This document shows, one piece after another, positions 20,401 through 31,202 of a stretch of 64,000 nucleotides of DNA. The stretch lies in NCBI GenBank assembly GCA_902728285.1, contig CACVBU010001026.1, positions 620,127-684,126 of the forward strand, written 5' to 3'. A program made the position numbers and the translations under genes. This stretch comes from Clytia hemisphaerica. Taxonomy: Eukaryota > Cnidaria > Hydrozoa > Leptothecata > Clytiidae. The notes under the pieces were generated by a model. That model was given only the letters and a program-made list of their open reading frames with translations, had not been told where the DNA came from and ran no database searches. Numbering within the stretch: position 1 is the first letter of the stretch; every line of letters starts with the position of its first letter.

Positions 20401-21646
20401 CAGACCAAGATTCTACATTTTGGGAAATATCTCGGGAACTAAAATTGGTATTGCTACGAAATTTGGAGCAGTGAGGTGACAATTACATTCAAAGAAAAAA
20501 AAACTGAAAAAAAATCATTTGTGACGTCACCAAGGCGCGCCGAAATTGAAAAAATGAGAAAAAAAGTAAAATTTTGCCTAAATTTCGATCAAAAGTTTGT
20601 GTTAACTTGACCTGTACCACTCAAAATACGAGAAAAACACAATTTACCAACTATAATCTCATATTACGAATATCATAGGGCGCCAAAACATCAAAAATAA
20701 TATAAACTCATTTTGATTTGTAAATCAGCACTTTCCTAATTTTTGTAAATATTATAAAAACTAGTCAATTATTGTTCCAAAAATCAATTTCATACCTAAA
20801 GATTCCTAGATGAAAATGAAAAAATAGTTTATAAAGATACCTTTGCCTACATGGACATGCCTATAATTGCCTGGATGAATTTTTATAAGGCGCTAAAATG
20901 ACCATATAAATATATAAAAAGATTCTAGAGAATTCCAAAAAGTATTTTCACAACATAAGTTTTGAATGAATGAGAATGAGATTGAGATGTAGTATTTTCT
21001 TCTAGTTTCTATTTTTCTTTCGTATTTGTTTAACGTAATCAAAAGCCTATCCAAATGGCCTCTTTTTATGACTAATAGCTGTAACAAAATATATTTAATT
21101 AGCACTATGCAAATGGCGTTTCTTATTATTCTAAATTTGAGTAATAAGTAAATGGTCAACATGCTTTCACTTTTAGTGTAAGACTGGACTTGTTTAGTGT
21201 GGTTGTGGCGATCTGTCATGTGGTTTAGTTTATGTGTTTTTTTGTATAGTTTGTTTTAAGTTTTGAAGTTTTAATCATACAGTTAAGATAAAAATGGCAA
21301 AATATAAAAATAAAAGAAGAAAGGGAAAGCAAGGTGACGATCCAGATTTAGTCCTGCCCAAAAAAGCTGCAACAAACCCAACATCATCAAAACGCAAAGA
21401 AAATGACCAAAATTGTTCAAATGTTTTATTTCTCTTTAGTCTCCCAATGCAACATATTACAGTGCTTTGTACAGAGAACAACTTGTATCATTGATCTGTA
21501 GGGGGAGGCTGATTCTATTGTTTAAAACTTGCAAAATTCAGTTATGCAGTGTTTGGGCACCAAAATATATTTATCATAGTTTGGTTTTTTAGTTTTAGCG
21601 TATTCTAAACCTTTTTCATTCGGGAAAAAAAGAAGGTGGAATCTCT
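20401..21646. other. non-coding interior of the 6.8-kb element
   Basis: AT-rich. A GTGACGTCACC palindrome-like site sits at 20520-20530. Apart from the small Lys-rich ORF at 21294 no coding signal was seen. Confidence 0.35.
21294..21494 (+). CDS. small basic ORF, possible first exon
   Basis: 66 residues starting in a good context (aaaATGG) with a Lys/Arg-rich N-terminus (KYKNKRRKGKQ). A plausible splice acceptor (TTTATTTCTCTTTAG) lies inside the frame near 21440, so the true structure could be exon, short intron, exon. It could be the N-terminus of a lost transposase of the surrounding element. Unrecognised. Confidence 0.3.
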   Translation: MAKYKNKRRKGKQGDDPDLVLPKKAATNPTSSKRKENDQNCSNVLFLFSLPMQHITVLCTENNLYH

Positions 21647-21654
21647 TTGAGTCT

Positions 21655-22175
21655 GCTAAATCGCGTGCCACGCGTGCCATCGGTTTTTAAGCGTGCCAAC
21701 GTGCCATGCGTGTCTTTGTGCCAACTGTCTTGGCGTGCCAGCGTGCCAACTGTCTTGGCGTGCCAACGTGCTAGCGTGCCAACGTGTCTTGGCGTGCCAA
21801 CGTGCCAGCGTGCCTACGTGTCATCCAAACTTCAGCGTGCCATCCAAATTTTGGCATGCCATCCAAATTTTGGCGTGCCATCCAAATTTTGGCGTGCCAA
21901 CCAAGTTTTGGCGTGCAATCCAAATTTTGGCGTGCCATCCAAATTTTGGCGTGCAATCCAAATTTTGGCGTGCCAACCAAATTTTGGCGTGCCATCCTTA
22001 TTCCGGCGTGCCATCCTTATTCCGGCGTGCCATCCAAATTTTGGCGTGCCATCCTTATTCCGGCGTGCCATCCAAATTTTGGCGTGCCAACCAAATTCCG
22101 GCGTGCCATCCAAGTTTTGGCGTGACAACCAAATTCCGGCATGCCATCCAAGTTTTGGCGTGACAACCAAATTTT
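21655..22175 (+). repeat. left 19-bp tandem array
   Basis: About 17 copies of GCGTGCCATCCAAATTTTG and variants (CCTTATTCCG, AACCAAATTTTG), preceded by irregular GCGTGCCAAC units. Confidence 0.85.
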
Positions 22176-22199
22176 GCGTACTTTTTTAAATTTCTTTAT

Positions 22200-23290
22200 T
22201 TTCCATGAAACATTAATTGTTAGGCGATATTTCGGAATATACACTTACTACGGTCTCTTACACGGGTTAAAGTACGGCAAGTGAGGGGAGTAAGAAAAAG
22301 AAAAAGTCAAGAAAATTAATGTCTTCTGAAAATTAATTTAGCCCTTGGACAACCATTTAACTAAGCTCCTTATTTTTGGCTATAGCTCCTGACTACTTGA
22401 TTTAAAAAAGGCAAAAACGGTAACCGTAAACTCATGAGCTTTTTGGCTATTTTGAAGTTTTAGGTTTCCAAAAAAAAAAAAAATTCCAGAAAAAAACTTT
22501 TTCAAAAGTTTTCAGAATGAAAAGCTTTTTCAAATTCTTTAGAACAGTAGCGTAGACAGGGGTGAAGAAAGATTTGCGTATGAGAGTAGATTTTAACGAC
22601 AAAGCACTTACCTATTCGTGACATAAAAACATCAACCCCCCCCCCCCCTCAATATGGACTCCCTAAGAAATACCACATGTTTAATTAACTGTGATATTCA
22701 TTGTTACTAAAAAAGGTAACACATGGTAACAGGGAGTAACGAGGTGACAGGTGAAGAATGGTGGCTTTGAGGCGTGAAGAATTTAAGAATACACTCTTTT
22801 TATAAGCATAACGTTTATAAGCCTTCTTAGGTTCAAATTCGGTAAAAAAAGCATAACGCTAAGTATCTAAACATATATTATGTATGAAGCTGAAAATGAG
22901 ATTTTGCTTTGTCAAGAAAATGACAGGTAGACTACTGCCTTTCGCGTGGAAGAAACACGTGTATCTCCTTCAAAACTTTTAAAGTTATGTAATGCTCTGT
23001 TCATATAAAAATAAAAATAATAAAACAATAATAAAAGTACTAATATTTTCCTATCTCTAAAACAGCTCTCTTGGAGCATTTAATGTTTTCATTGCATGAC
23101 AATATATATCCATTTGCACCGCCAGCATTGTTGGTGTATACACCTTTTGTGATAATGCCATTATTTACATAATTTAAGTGTCATTACATAAAATAACCTT
23201 GAAGATGCTTTCCCACTAATTTTGAGGGAGTCCATATTGGGGTCCATATTAAACAAGTTGTGTCATCTTCTCCCCCAAGCTTTACCGAAA
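22200..23290. other. unique interior of the array foldback
   Basis: Non-coding. CAATATGGACTCCCT near 22646 recurs inverted near 23226, and a run of C lies near 22630. Confidence 0.35.
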
Positions 23291-23304
23291 TTTCGGTAAA
23301 AATT

Positions 23305-23600
23305 CGGACGAGCACGCCGAAATTTGAATGGCACGCCAAAATTCGGATGGCACGCCAAAATTCGGATGGCACGCCAAAATTCGGATGGCACGCCAAAATT
23401 CGGATGGCACGCCAAATTTGGATGGCACGCCAAAATTCGGATGGCACGCCGAAATTCGGATGGCACGCCGACATTCGGATGGCACGCCAAATTTGGATGG
23501 CACGCTGGCACGCCATTGCACGCTGGCACGCCAAGGCACGTTGGCACGCAGGCTCGCATGGCACGTAGGAACGCTGGCACGCATAGCACGCTGGCACGCG
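23305..23600 (-). repeat. right 19-bp tandem array, inverted
   Basis: About 10 copies of ATGGCACGCCAAAATTCGG, the inverted counterpart of the left array, followed by irregular GGCACGCTGGCACG units. Confidence 0.85.
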
Positions 23601-23625
23601 TGCCACTCGATTTAGCAGACTCTTC

Positions 23626-25415
23626 AAATCCAAATCTCAGGCTGGATATGCTTACCTCAATGAAATAAATCAATGCGAGAATACATCGATGTGAAATAAA
23701 TCAATGCGGAAGTAATGGGCACAAATTCGCATTATTAAATTCCGCAAATCTGAAAACTTTTTGTGACCTTTCGCATTTTCTTTTCAAACTTTGGTGATTT
23801 TCTAAAACGAAGACTAAGAAGTTTTCTTTTGCCAACATAAAGGCCCGTATTTGGCTATATTTACCTTCAAATTACTGGAATTGGATTTTTAAGGTTTTAT
23901 TCATTCACATTAATTAATTCCGTGATAACCTAATATCATAACAGATCATGAAAATTCTGCGCACACCACGCTCTGCCCTAAAAGGATGTGGCGATTATGA
24001 TGATCTGAAGAGGTTGGATATAACCCTTTTATGTATTTATCCACTCCGAAGGATGGATATCAGTGGATATCAAATTAGTTTAGGCTAAAAGATAGCACTA
24101 AAAGATTCACTTCGCTCCGAAGTCGTTTAGAAATTCACTCAAGCCGAGTCTTTTTTCTTTGAAAAATAGCACGCAAATTTGTAAACATTTTCTGAAGAAA
24201 ATCTGCAGATCCTCTTACGCAACTCGATGGATTTTTCGGTGGAGTCATTCGCATTGATTTATTCTGCATTAGCCTATAAAAAAGTATGCATGTTTTTTCT
24301 CCAAAATCCCTAGTTTCAGGGGATCACGTGACCAGCCAAGGCCAGGGCTAAACGTATCAAGATTAAAAAGTAGCATATCTAGCGCTCGCTGGAATTGAAG
24401 TTGGCAATTTATATCTAAATCGAGGGATCTTTTTATCAGATCTCTCCGTAATTTGGAGGATTGCGTGAATAATACGGATACGTTTTACGTTGTGTGGATA
24501 CATGAATTTTGAATTTATCTTTCCACGTGGTGCATTGGAGAACTTTCGTTCGATAAATATCGTGAATTGAAGAATTTTGGGCTAGTGGCTCTAGGGCTCT
24601 CGGAATAGTGGGCTACTTTTCAACCCTTTCGGAATGGGAGCTTAGAGGTCTGCGTAATTGGCCTTTTTTGCTGTCGTGAATGCGTTAAATGGATTTTTTT
24701 TGTGCGTCAGTTAGACAGAGTTGAATTGAACGTGTGCGTGAATGCGTGAAACAAAGTGTTTATGTGACCATGAAAGCAGACATTTTTGCGCGTGAGTTTG
24801 TGAATTTAAACCTTACACGTTACAGACTCATTTTCACTGAAATAAAATTTGCCGATAAAGCGACCTATGAATAGGTAAAAAAAAAAAGAAACATTGAAAC
24901 ATTGATTTCGAATAATTTCGCCAAAACTTCAACGCTTAAAGAGACAACACTTTGGTCTATTTTTAAAACGACGAGGCCCTTAGAGAAATTTATTTGTCTT
25001 TGTCGGTCTTTGTGACCTTATAAAGAGGCTTTGGTTAGGTTGAAACGCCGACCATTATCCAACAATAATTTTTGTTAAATTACCCGCAAAACTCTAGCCA
25101 AATGTGACATGCTCATGAATTTAATGTGGTGACAGGGCAAGAAAGAGTAATTCATACATTTCATTGCCATCAACTTAGGCAAAAAACAAAGATTTCAAGT
25201 TGAAAAATAATTTTCAGGATGGTTTTATCCTCACCTCCAAAAGCCGTGTTGGATATATCCGACATTGGCACTTCTTGGGTTAACAGACGGGCGACTGCTT
25301 TAAAGTAAGCAAAATAATCTGATTGAAGGAAAGTCTTTGTCCTGTCATGTAGTTACTAGACTATCCTCACGGATTTGTAAAATTTTTTGATGAATTAAAT
25401 GAGCTGCTATCAGAT
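23626..25415. other. non-coding interior of the 6.8-kb element
   Basis: No recognised gene. A possible short exon lies at 25219-25306 between TTTTCAG and GTAAGC, with 28 codons open from an ATG, but it has no family match. Confidence 0.35.
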
Positions 25416-25750
25416 TAATAAGGGGGGGGGAGATTGTTAAACTGAAGAGGGGTGGATTGTTAAACTGAAGAAGGGTGGATTCTTAAACTGAAAAGGGACG
25501 GATTCTTAAACTGAAGGGGGCGGATTGTTAAACTGAAGGGGGGGGGGCGGATTCTTAAACTGAAAAGGGGTGGATTGTTAAACTGAAGAGTGGCGGATTC
25601 TTAAACTGAAAAGGGGTGGATTGTTAAACTGAAAAGGGGCGGATTGTTAAACTGAACGGGGGCGGATTCTTAAACTGAAAAGGGGCGGATTCTTAAACAG
25701 TAGGGGTGGATTGTTAAACTGAAGAGGGGCGGATTGTTAAACTGAAGTCA
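25416..25750. repeat. 23-bp tandem array
   Basis: About 14 copies of a unit built from GGGGCGGATT(G/C)TTAAACTGAA, with variable G-run length. A smaller cluster of the same unit lies at 26368-26480, ending in an inverted copy (ACTGTTAAAGAATCC). Confidence 0.85.
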
Positions 25751-26832
25751 CCTTTTACGCAAACCGGTATAACTTTTAAACAAAACAACTTCAGCTAAAA
25801 AGTTATATATCTTTGAAAAGGAAAATTTATCTGCTTTCTTCTGAGCCATAACATAACTCCTATACTGCATTTTATCTCAGTCAAAGTTTCAAAAGGTTCA
25901 ACACTACATTTTACGACACCGAAAAAAAGTGCAAAATATGGGCCAATGAAAATCTATTTTTTCAAAAGCTATTTTAGTGAAAAACAAATAAAAAACTTAC
26001 AGAACAGCAGTAGAAGACATTGATGTGTTGAAGGATAAAAAAATTCTGCACTAAAACTGCCAAAATACTTGAAGAAATCTCAAATCCTTACCTCTAACTT
26101 TCATAACAGTCATTTCACCGCCTCCATCTTGAATTTGAACGTTTTTCAAATGTTTGTTTTGATTGCGCACTTCATCCTAACCCTTTGAAACCTATACTTT
26201 CCGGAATGGAAATTTATCGCTCTTTTCAAACATCATAACCATTTGATTCTCACAACAACAGAAAACTAAATATCATTGCTTAAATGACCATACATATAAA
26301 AGACGCGTATACGCGTCCCTCGTATATAGGCGCGGACGCACATGTGCGTCCCGCGTGGGCTAAGGGTTAAACAGTAGGGGTGGATTCTTTAACTGAAGGG
26401 GAGCGGATTCTTAAACAGTTTTTGGTCAGTAAAATACGCTGGGGGCGGATTCTTTAACAGTTCTGTTCACTGTTAAAGAATCCAACCAGCGACCACGATA
26501 ACCAGACCTGATCCCTGATTTCAAACGAGGCCAAATATAACAAGAGCTGTTATCGAAATTTTACACACATACCAGATGATAAAGTAGAACCAACCGAATC
26601 AGAAACTCTCCGAATCTCTCCGATCATCTGCATTCAAAGAAGTTGTAAAATTCTGTTTGGATCTAGACACTTTCCGATCAAATGAAATAATTCCACTCAA
26701 ACATCTCATTTGTCACATTGACAGAAAAAGCCGAACGGTTGAAGATGTCTATCGCACAAGATATCATCTATGCAGTGACTCAAGGTATGAGAATTCCTGT
26801 TTTAATAGACATTTGAATCGCTTAGTAGGGTT
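25751..26832. other. non-coding stretch with palindromes
   Basis: Contains perfect palindromes GACGCGTATACGCGTC (26302-26317) and GGACGCACATGTGCGTCC (26334-26351), then the residual 23-bp units at 26368-26480. No gene. Confidence 0.45.
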
Positions 26833-27001
26833 TCACACCTTTTTTTCTCACCAGGTGTCATTGTGACGTCACTAAATCCTTATTCCATTAAATTTGACCT
26901 TGCTAACATCGAAATTCCTATTCTACATAAAATTTGGAAACTTTTCATATATAATTTGTCCGGTGCACTCGTTGAGCCCATTTTGACCTCCAGCTCATGG
27001 A
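26833..27001 (-). repeat. right terminal inverted repeat of the 6.8-kb element
   Basis: Inverted match to 20216-20400, ending CAGCTCATGGA before the flanking CTAG. Confidence 0.8.
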
Positions 27002-27220
27002 CTAGTCGGCCAGTTGAATATTAGCGTTGATGGGGTTTGATTGGGGGTGATAGTGATTGAATAGTCGCTGTTGAAGGTCTGATTTTCTTCCTTCTTCGGG
27101 GAGCTTTAAGTGTTTTAGTTTGTTCTTTAGCTCCGTTACTGTGAGTTTTCCCCAATCGTTGCTGGAGCGTTCTTTGTCGGGCATTGTGTTCTTCTTCGAC
27201 GATGTGGATATGCTTGGCAT
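27002..27220 (-). pseudogene. SAP-domain ORF, upstream half
   Basis: From an ATG at 27220 the frame encodes about 72 residues with a clear SAP motif (LTVTELKNKLKHLKLPEEG then RKSDLQQRL) at residues 25-56. SAP is a helix-turn-helix fold that binds AT-rich DNA. The frame stops inside the CTAG target site of the 6.8-kb element, so the stop is a product of that insertion or of a nearby indel. The coiled-coil half lies at 20206-19931. SAP plus coiled coil at the N-terminus is seen in some mobile-element Gag or ORF1 proteins as well as in host chromatin proteins. Neither can be chosen from this fragment. Confidence 0.6.
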
Positions 27221-27464
27221 TATGAAATGTGATTGTGTGCGAGCAAAATATATACATACATACTCAAAAGAAAACACGACCGAATACTGAGTGGGTCGAA
27301 GAAGGAAGAACACGCGGGGTCTGGGTACAACAACATGCATGAGAGGACTGGGGAGAGTCGCGAGCGGTCTTCTTGTCTACCGCCACTAACCACAATTTCG
27401 CGCCCTCGCCCGAAACTGCGATACTTAGCTACAAAACTTTGTAGTGGGATTTCTATCTAAACTA
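27221..27464. other. spacer upstream of the SAP ORF
   Basis: Could hold the SAP ORF promoter or leader. No clear motif was seen. Confidence 0.3.
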
Positions 27465-27720
27465 AGACACTTTGTGTTGATTTCGGGACCCTCATCTCTA
27501 TCTATTATGCACTTTTTGACTCTCATGTAAGTTATTGCCCTCAAACCATTGGATATATCACTGAAGCATCTTTCGATAAAGTCGAAGTTCTTCAGAACAA
27601 AGCTTTTGCATCTCAAGCCACCAAGGGAATCGCCTAGTCCTCTATATCAAATCTGCGGTCCTCCTCTTAAGGAAACTTCTCAAGGTTAAAGACTGTCCTC
27701 TAGCGTTTGAATTTATCAAA
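27465..27720 (+). pseudogene. LINE reverse transcriptase C-terminal remnant
   Basis: The frame reads ISIYYALFDSHVSYC and FDKVEVLQNKAF, then shifted LLLRKLLKVKDCPLAFEFI. These are thumb and connection motifs typical of the C-terminal end of non-LTR reverse transcriptases. Frameshifts and a stop make it non-functional. It lies in the same orientation as the N-terminal RT remnant at 19348-19611. Confidence 0.7.
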
Positions 27721-28364
27721 AGAACCATACCTTGCTATTTTGATTTTGATTTTCTTAGACTCACGCCGAACCATCTTCAAAAATCAGAAAAATCTAATGA
27801 TGAAATCGCAAGAAAATGCCAAAAAACGGTTATTCCAGCATAAAATAGCGCTCCGTGACTTTTTGGGCATCATCATTTCGCATCACTGTACAAAAATCAG
27901 AAAACATTAATGAGTTCATCCCGAAAAATCTGGTAATAAACGAATGAACGGACGGAAGGACAAACAACGGTCACTTTAAAGAACGTCCGATGTAGGTTCA
28001 ATGAAATTTGTATATTTATAACATAATTTGAACTTGATAAAGACACGCCGCGAGCGTCGAAATATCGTTACGTTTTATTTTGAATTATGTTTTACTTATA
28101 AAATAAATGTATGCAGTAACAAAGGTAAGTTTTCAATATGTAAATTTTAGTCAATTTTGTCAGTTTTAATGAACCGGATATACCGATTGTTAGGGGTTTT
28201 GGTGTTATTAACGGCCTTGAGATTAGTGTAAGCTAAAATTTTGCAGGAGCGGATTTAGGCACTGGCGTTAAAGTAAAGTGTTGACCGTTTGAAAAGATGT
28301 GATGATCTGATGAAATTATTACTCAGAAAAAGAAAATAAATAATAAGATTGAGAATTGAATTAC
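27721..28364. other. non-coding stretch
   Basis: No gene. The piece at 28257-28360 (GTAAAGTGTTGACCG...ACTCAGAAAAA) is repeated at 28530-28605 with differences. Confidence 0.35.
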
Positions 28365-28464
28365 CTCAAATGTTATCCTGAACTTGAGATAATATCCATA
28401 CGTTTGCGAGAATCTTCTTTCTGGTCGTTTGTCTTCTACTCAAACTTTTCATCTGCACAAGGAT
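28365..28464 (-). pseudogene. duplicated exon, damaged copy
   Basis: Bordered on the minus strand by an acceptor (TGTTTCTTTCAG) and a donor (GAG then GTAATT). The frame begins PCADEKFE, then has TAG, then KTNDQKEDSRKRM. It is a copy of the exon at 31090-31202, differing by an inserted in-frame TAG triplet and a shorter end. The parent gene is unknown. Confidence 0.5.
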
Positions 28465-28605
28465 CTGAAAGAAACATAAACACATTATTAAATTTATGTC
28501 TTCTCTTGCCAATCCAGACGGGAAAGTAAAGTGTTGACCGGATTGAAAAGAAGTCATGTTCTGATGATAAATTACTCAGAAAAAATAAAAAGATAAGATT
28601 AAGAA
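28465..28605. other. short spacer with second repeat copy
   Basis: Contains the second copy of the GTAAAGTGTTGACCG repeat found at about 28270. Confidence 0.35.
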
Positions 28606-28720
28606 TCCTGGGGGGGGGGGCAGTCAGGCAAATTGACTAACGGGTTTGTGCGGTGGTTGAGGGTATGTTTCAAAATAGCAAAAATGCACTCACTATAAGG
28701 GTGGGAACACAAAATAAAAC
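28606..28720. mobile_element. end of a poly-G miniature element
   Basis: Starts with ten G and CAGTCAGGCAAATTGAC, then GCGGTGGTTGAGGGTATGTTT. It matches in inverted orientation the right end of the element at 30476-30655. The other end is not evident. Confidence 0.5.
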
Positions 28721-28885
28721 TTGAACTGAAAATTGATTTTGCCATGGATTTATGTGGAGTCAGATCACAGACAACAAAATCTTCATTTTTTGAAAAACTA
28801 ATATTTCGCTTCACAACAAAAGCATCGTCAGAGTGATAGTAATACTGTAAATGTTGAACAAATTTCTAGAAAAATCAACAATCAA

Positions 28886-29125
28886 CTAGTAGCGGAACAA
28901 ATTCAAGTCTCCAGAAGCTTTCAAACCCGAGTTCACTTCTGAATTTTTATCTTTAACTGTCAATGACTCTTTAAACAAAAAAACGGACCAATTATCGCTC
29001 TTGTCTAAAGCTCGAATGTTATTGCAAACACGATTAATCCGTTTATCACGTACTTCATCATCAGTGAGCGATTCTGTGACGCCAATCAACAAGAGGGAAT
29101 CTAGATAGTTAATGCCTTCGCACAT
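28886..29125 (-). CDS. unidentified ORF, possible terminal exon
   Basis: 79 residues from the ATG, and the frame is open for about 15 codons further upstream to a possible acceptor (AAAATTAAG). Composition looks protein-like (IGVTESLTDDEVRDKRINRV, NNIRALDKSDNW). It ends in a stop at 28886. It lies between the two copies of the duplicated exon on the same strand, so all could belong to one rearranged gene. No family recognised. Confidence 0.35.
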   Translation of the reverse strand: MCEGINYLDSLLLIGVTESLTDDEVRDKRINRVCNNIRALDKSDNWSVFLFKESLTVKDKNSEVNSGLKASGDLNLFRY

Positions 29126-30475
29126 AGTGAGGTGACGGTAAACGGCAATGCCATTTCCTTAATTTTCTTGATGTCAAGAGGCAGTCTATTCGTCGGTGAA
29201 CAAATTCGAGTAGCGCGAACAATTAAACGGCAAAACCAAACAATGCGATGCTGTCACTGACGAGGGCTTACAAATATAACACTACGTAATGTTTAAACTT
29301 TCTGTAAGGCACCAAATCATAGATTGGAAAATATATTTGAATTTCAAAAAAGAAGTAGGCGAGAGGAAGTTTGCTTGTTTTTCTTTCTCCTTTCTTCAAT
29401 TCGCTTGTTTAATGTGGAGATTTTGTAAAAGATGAGTAATTAGATTTATTGAATTTAATAAGTGCCCTGGTGTATCTTCTGTGTGCACAAAATTTTGCTT
29501 CATAAACTACATTTTCATGCTTGAATTGGACTTTAGTTTTAGTTTTTTTTAGTTTTTATTGAATATTTATACAGGATTACGCAAACAGTTACAAGTATCT
29601 GATATTACCTTTGGTCCTGTTATAAATCTAAAATAATAAATAAATTATAAGTTAAATAAAAGGCATGCTGGCATAGTTTACGAACGTATTGAATTTGGCT
29701 ATGAAAAAGCACTTGAAAATTAATTATTTGAATGAGGAGTTAAATTCGCTATGAAAGTAGAAATTACGATGTTAGATCTCGTTTTGATTGAGAGGTGTAC
29801 GTACTTTCCAATTTTGGAAAGGCATGAGTAAATGATAGTAAGGAAAAACACGAGGCATAACACAGTATGAAAAATAACTGAGGCAAACATAAAATAGAAC
29901 TAATAGAGAATATATTAAACTAAATATGAAAGGTTATACCCGCAGAAAAACCACGCTGTGATCGATAGATACTTCAAAAGGTTATCTTAAAATTAATGTA
30001 AACAAGACTAAGAGTATACATGTATGTGAAGTCTATTAATACAGTATGTCGAGACTGAGAATATTAATACTGAAAAGTGTGACGCAATGTGTAAACTCTG
30101 AAAAGGAGAAAGTACCCAAAAACAGTGAAATTATCATATTCAAAATGTTAAAAAAAAAATATATATATATTATGAGGTATGATTTTTTACCACACTGGGT
30201 GTTCTTTGCTCACTGTGGCTTCATATACAGTTCTACAGATATGTTGCAAATTATTTCAAGGTATGTTAGTTATATACAATAAATTTGAGAGTTATATTGA
30301 ATATTTCTACCATTACTTCTTTATGATTCTACAAATACTAAAGGGAGCGTTGTTGTTCCTTTCTAAGATGTTAAAAAAAACTAATAACTATATTCTTCAG
30401 CTTTGGCAATTCACTTTTCGAATCAGGTACCTTAATTCATTTGAAGAGATTAGAATGCTTTTGGTTGTTTTCTTG
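29126..30475. other. AT-rich non-coding stretch
   Basis: No gene or repeat recognised. ORFs in it are short and of biased composition. Confidence 0.35.
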
Positions 30476-30655
30476 CAGGGGGGGGTGGGCAGTGGGTTTA
30501 ATCAAAATTAATCAAAAATCGAGCAAAAATTTGCTATTTTTTCCAGATTTGCTGAAATTTCCACCCTAACAGTGCATTTCTGATATTTTGAAAAACATAC
30601 CCTTAACCACCGCACATACCCGTCGGTCAATTTGCCTGACCGCCCCCCCCCCGGG
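30476..30655. mobile_element. poly-G/poly-C miniature element
   Basis: Begins with a G run at 30478 and ends with a C run then GGG at 30655. The right half matches the inverted sequence of 28606-28720 (GGTCAATTTGCCTGAC, ACCACCGCACATACCC). GTTGTTTTCTT occurs on both flanks, close to but not exactly at the ends, so the target duplication is unresolved. Confidence 0.5.
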
Positions 30656-31089
30656 TTGTTGTTTTCTTTTACCTTTTGTTCATATTTGTATTTTTGAGCT
30701 TCGCCCGTAGAGCTGAAGGAAAAGCTTTGTTAAATTTACAGACCAGATATCTTATAAAAGAAAAAGTGAAAAATAAATCTACAGACTGTACAAAATGCGC
30801 GCATCAGATTGTTTTTTACCTTTCTTTCTTTTTTGTTTTTCTGGTCTCGGATTCGAATTTCAAATGTAAACATTCTATTGAAAACGTTCAAAACGGTCGT
30901 TTTTGCGCGCACATCAATGTCAATCAAATTATTAACTCGCGAAGATTCTGTAAAATACATCGAAATAAAAAAAACCGAGTCGGAAAGCGGTCGGTAGATC
31001 ATTAAGCAGACCTATACTACCTGGGGTTTTGTAGAGAGGTCTGCGATTCAGACAAACCCCCCCCCCCCGGTTTAAGAATTTAATTTTAC
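30656..31089. other. non-coding stretch
   Basis: Overlapping short ORFs on both strands, none convincing. A C run sits at 31058-31070. Confidence 0.3.
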
Positions 31090-31202
31090 CTCAAATAAAA
31101 ATGTTATAAAAATCCTGAGCTTGAGATTTATAATACTCATACGGTTGCGAGAATCTTCATTCTGGTCGTTTGTCTTCTCAAACTTTTCATCTGCACAAGG
31201 AT
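31090..31202 (-). CDS. duplicated exon, open copy
   Basis: 113 bases between a good acceptor (TTATATTTCTTTTAG) and a GAG/GTAAAA donor on the minus strand. The frame is open throughout, with PCADEKFEKTNDQNEDSRNRM. It is paralogous to 28365-28464. Product unknown. Confidence 0.45.

Larger units (their letters stand above)
21647..23625. mobile_element. foldback element with 19-bp tandem-repeat arms
   Basis: The ends GAGTCTGCTAAATCG are inverted (21649 and 23622). Inside them lie arrays in opposite orientation: GCGTGCCATCCAAATTTTG units at about 21830-22175, and the reverse-complement type at about 23305-23520. Both are preceded by shorter GCGTGCCAAC-type units. Ordinary unique sequence fills 22200-23290. 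No target duplication was identified. ORFs read from the arrays on both strands are artefacts of a stop-free repeat. Confidence 0.7.
20216..27001. mobile_element. 6.8-kb inverted-repeat element splitting the SAP ORF
   Basis: The outer ends are inverted repeats of about 170-185 bp (20216-20400 and 26833-27001) beginning TCCATGAGCTG, containing GTGCACCGGACAAATTATATATGAA-like sequence and a TGACGTCA-like site. CTAG borders both ends (20212-20215 and 27002-27005), suggesting a 4-bp target duplication. No transposase was recognised. The interior carries a second foldback with 19-bp arrays, a 23-bp tandem array and two strong palindromes. The superfamily is unknown: 4-bp duplications occur in more than one cut-and-paste class. 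Confidence 0.7.

Noticed and set aside
21647..23673. Multiple 75-180-codon ORFs rich in GVPSKFWRA-type or DGTPKFGWHA-type repeats
   Set aside because: Read-through of 19-bp arrays on both strands. Not proteins.
30676..31005. Overlapping ORFs on both strands (109 and 88 codons)
   Set aside because: Mirror-image open frames in AT-rich sequence, rich in Phe/Lys/Asn. No domain.
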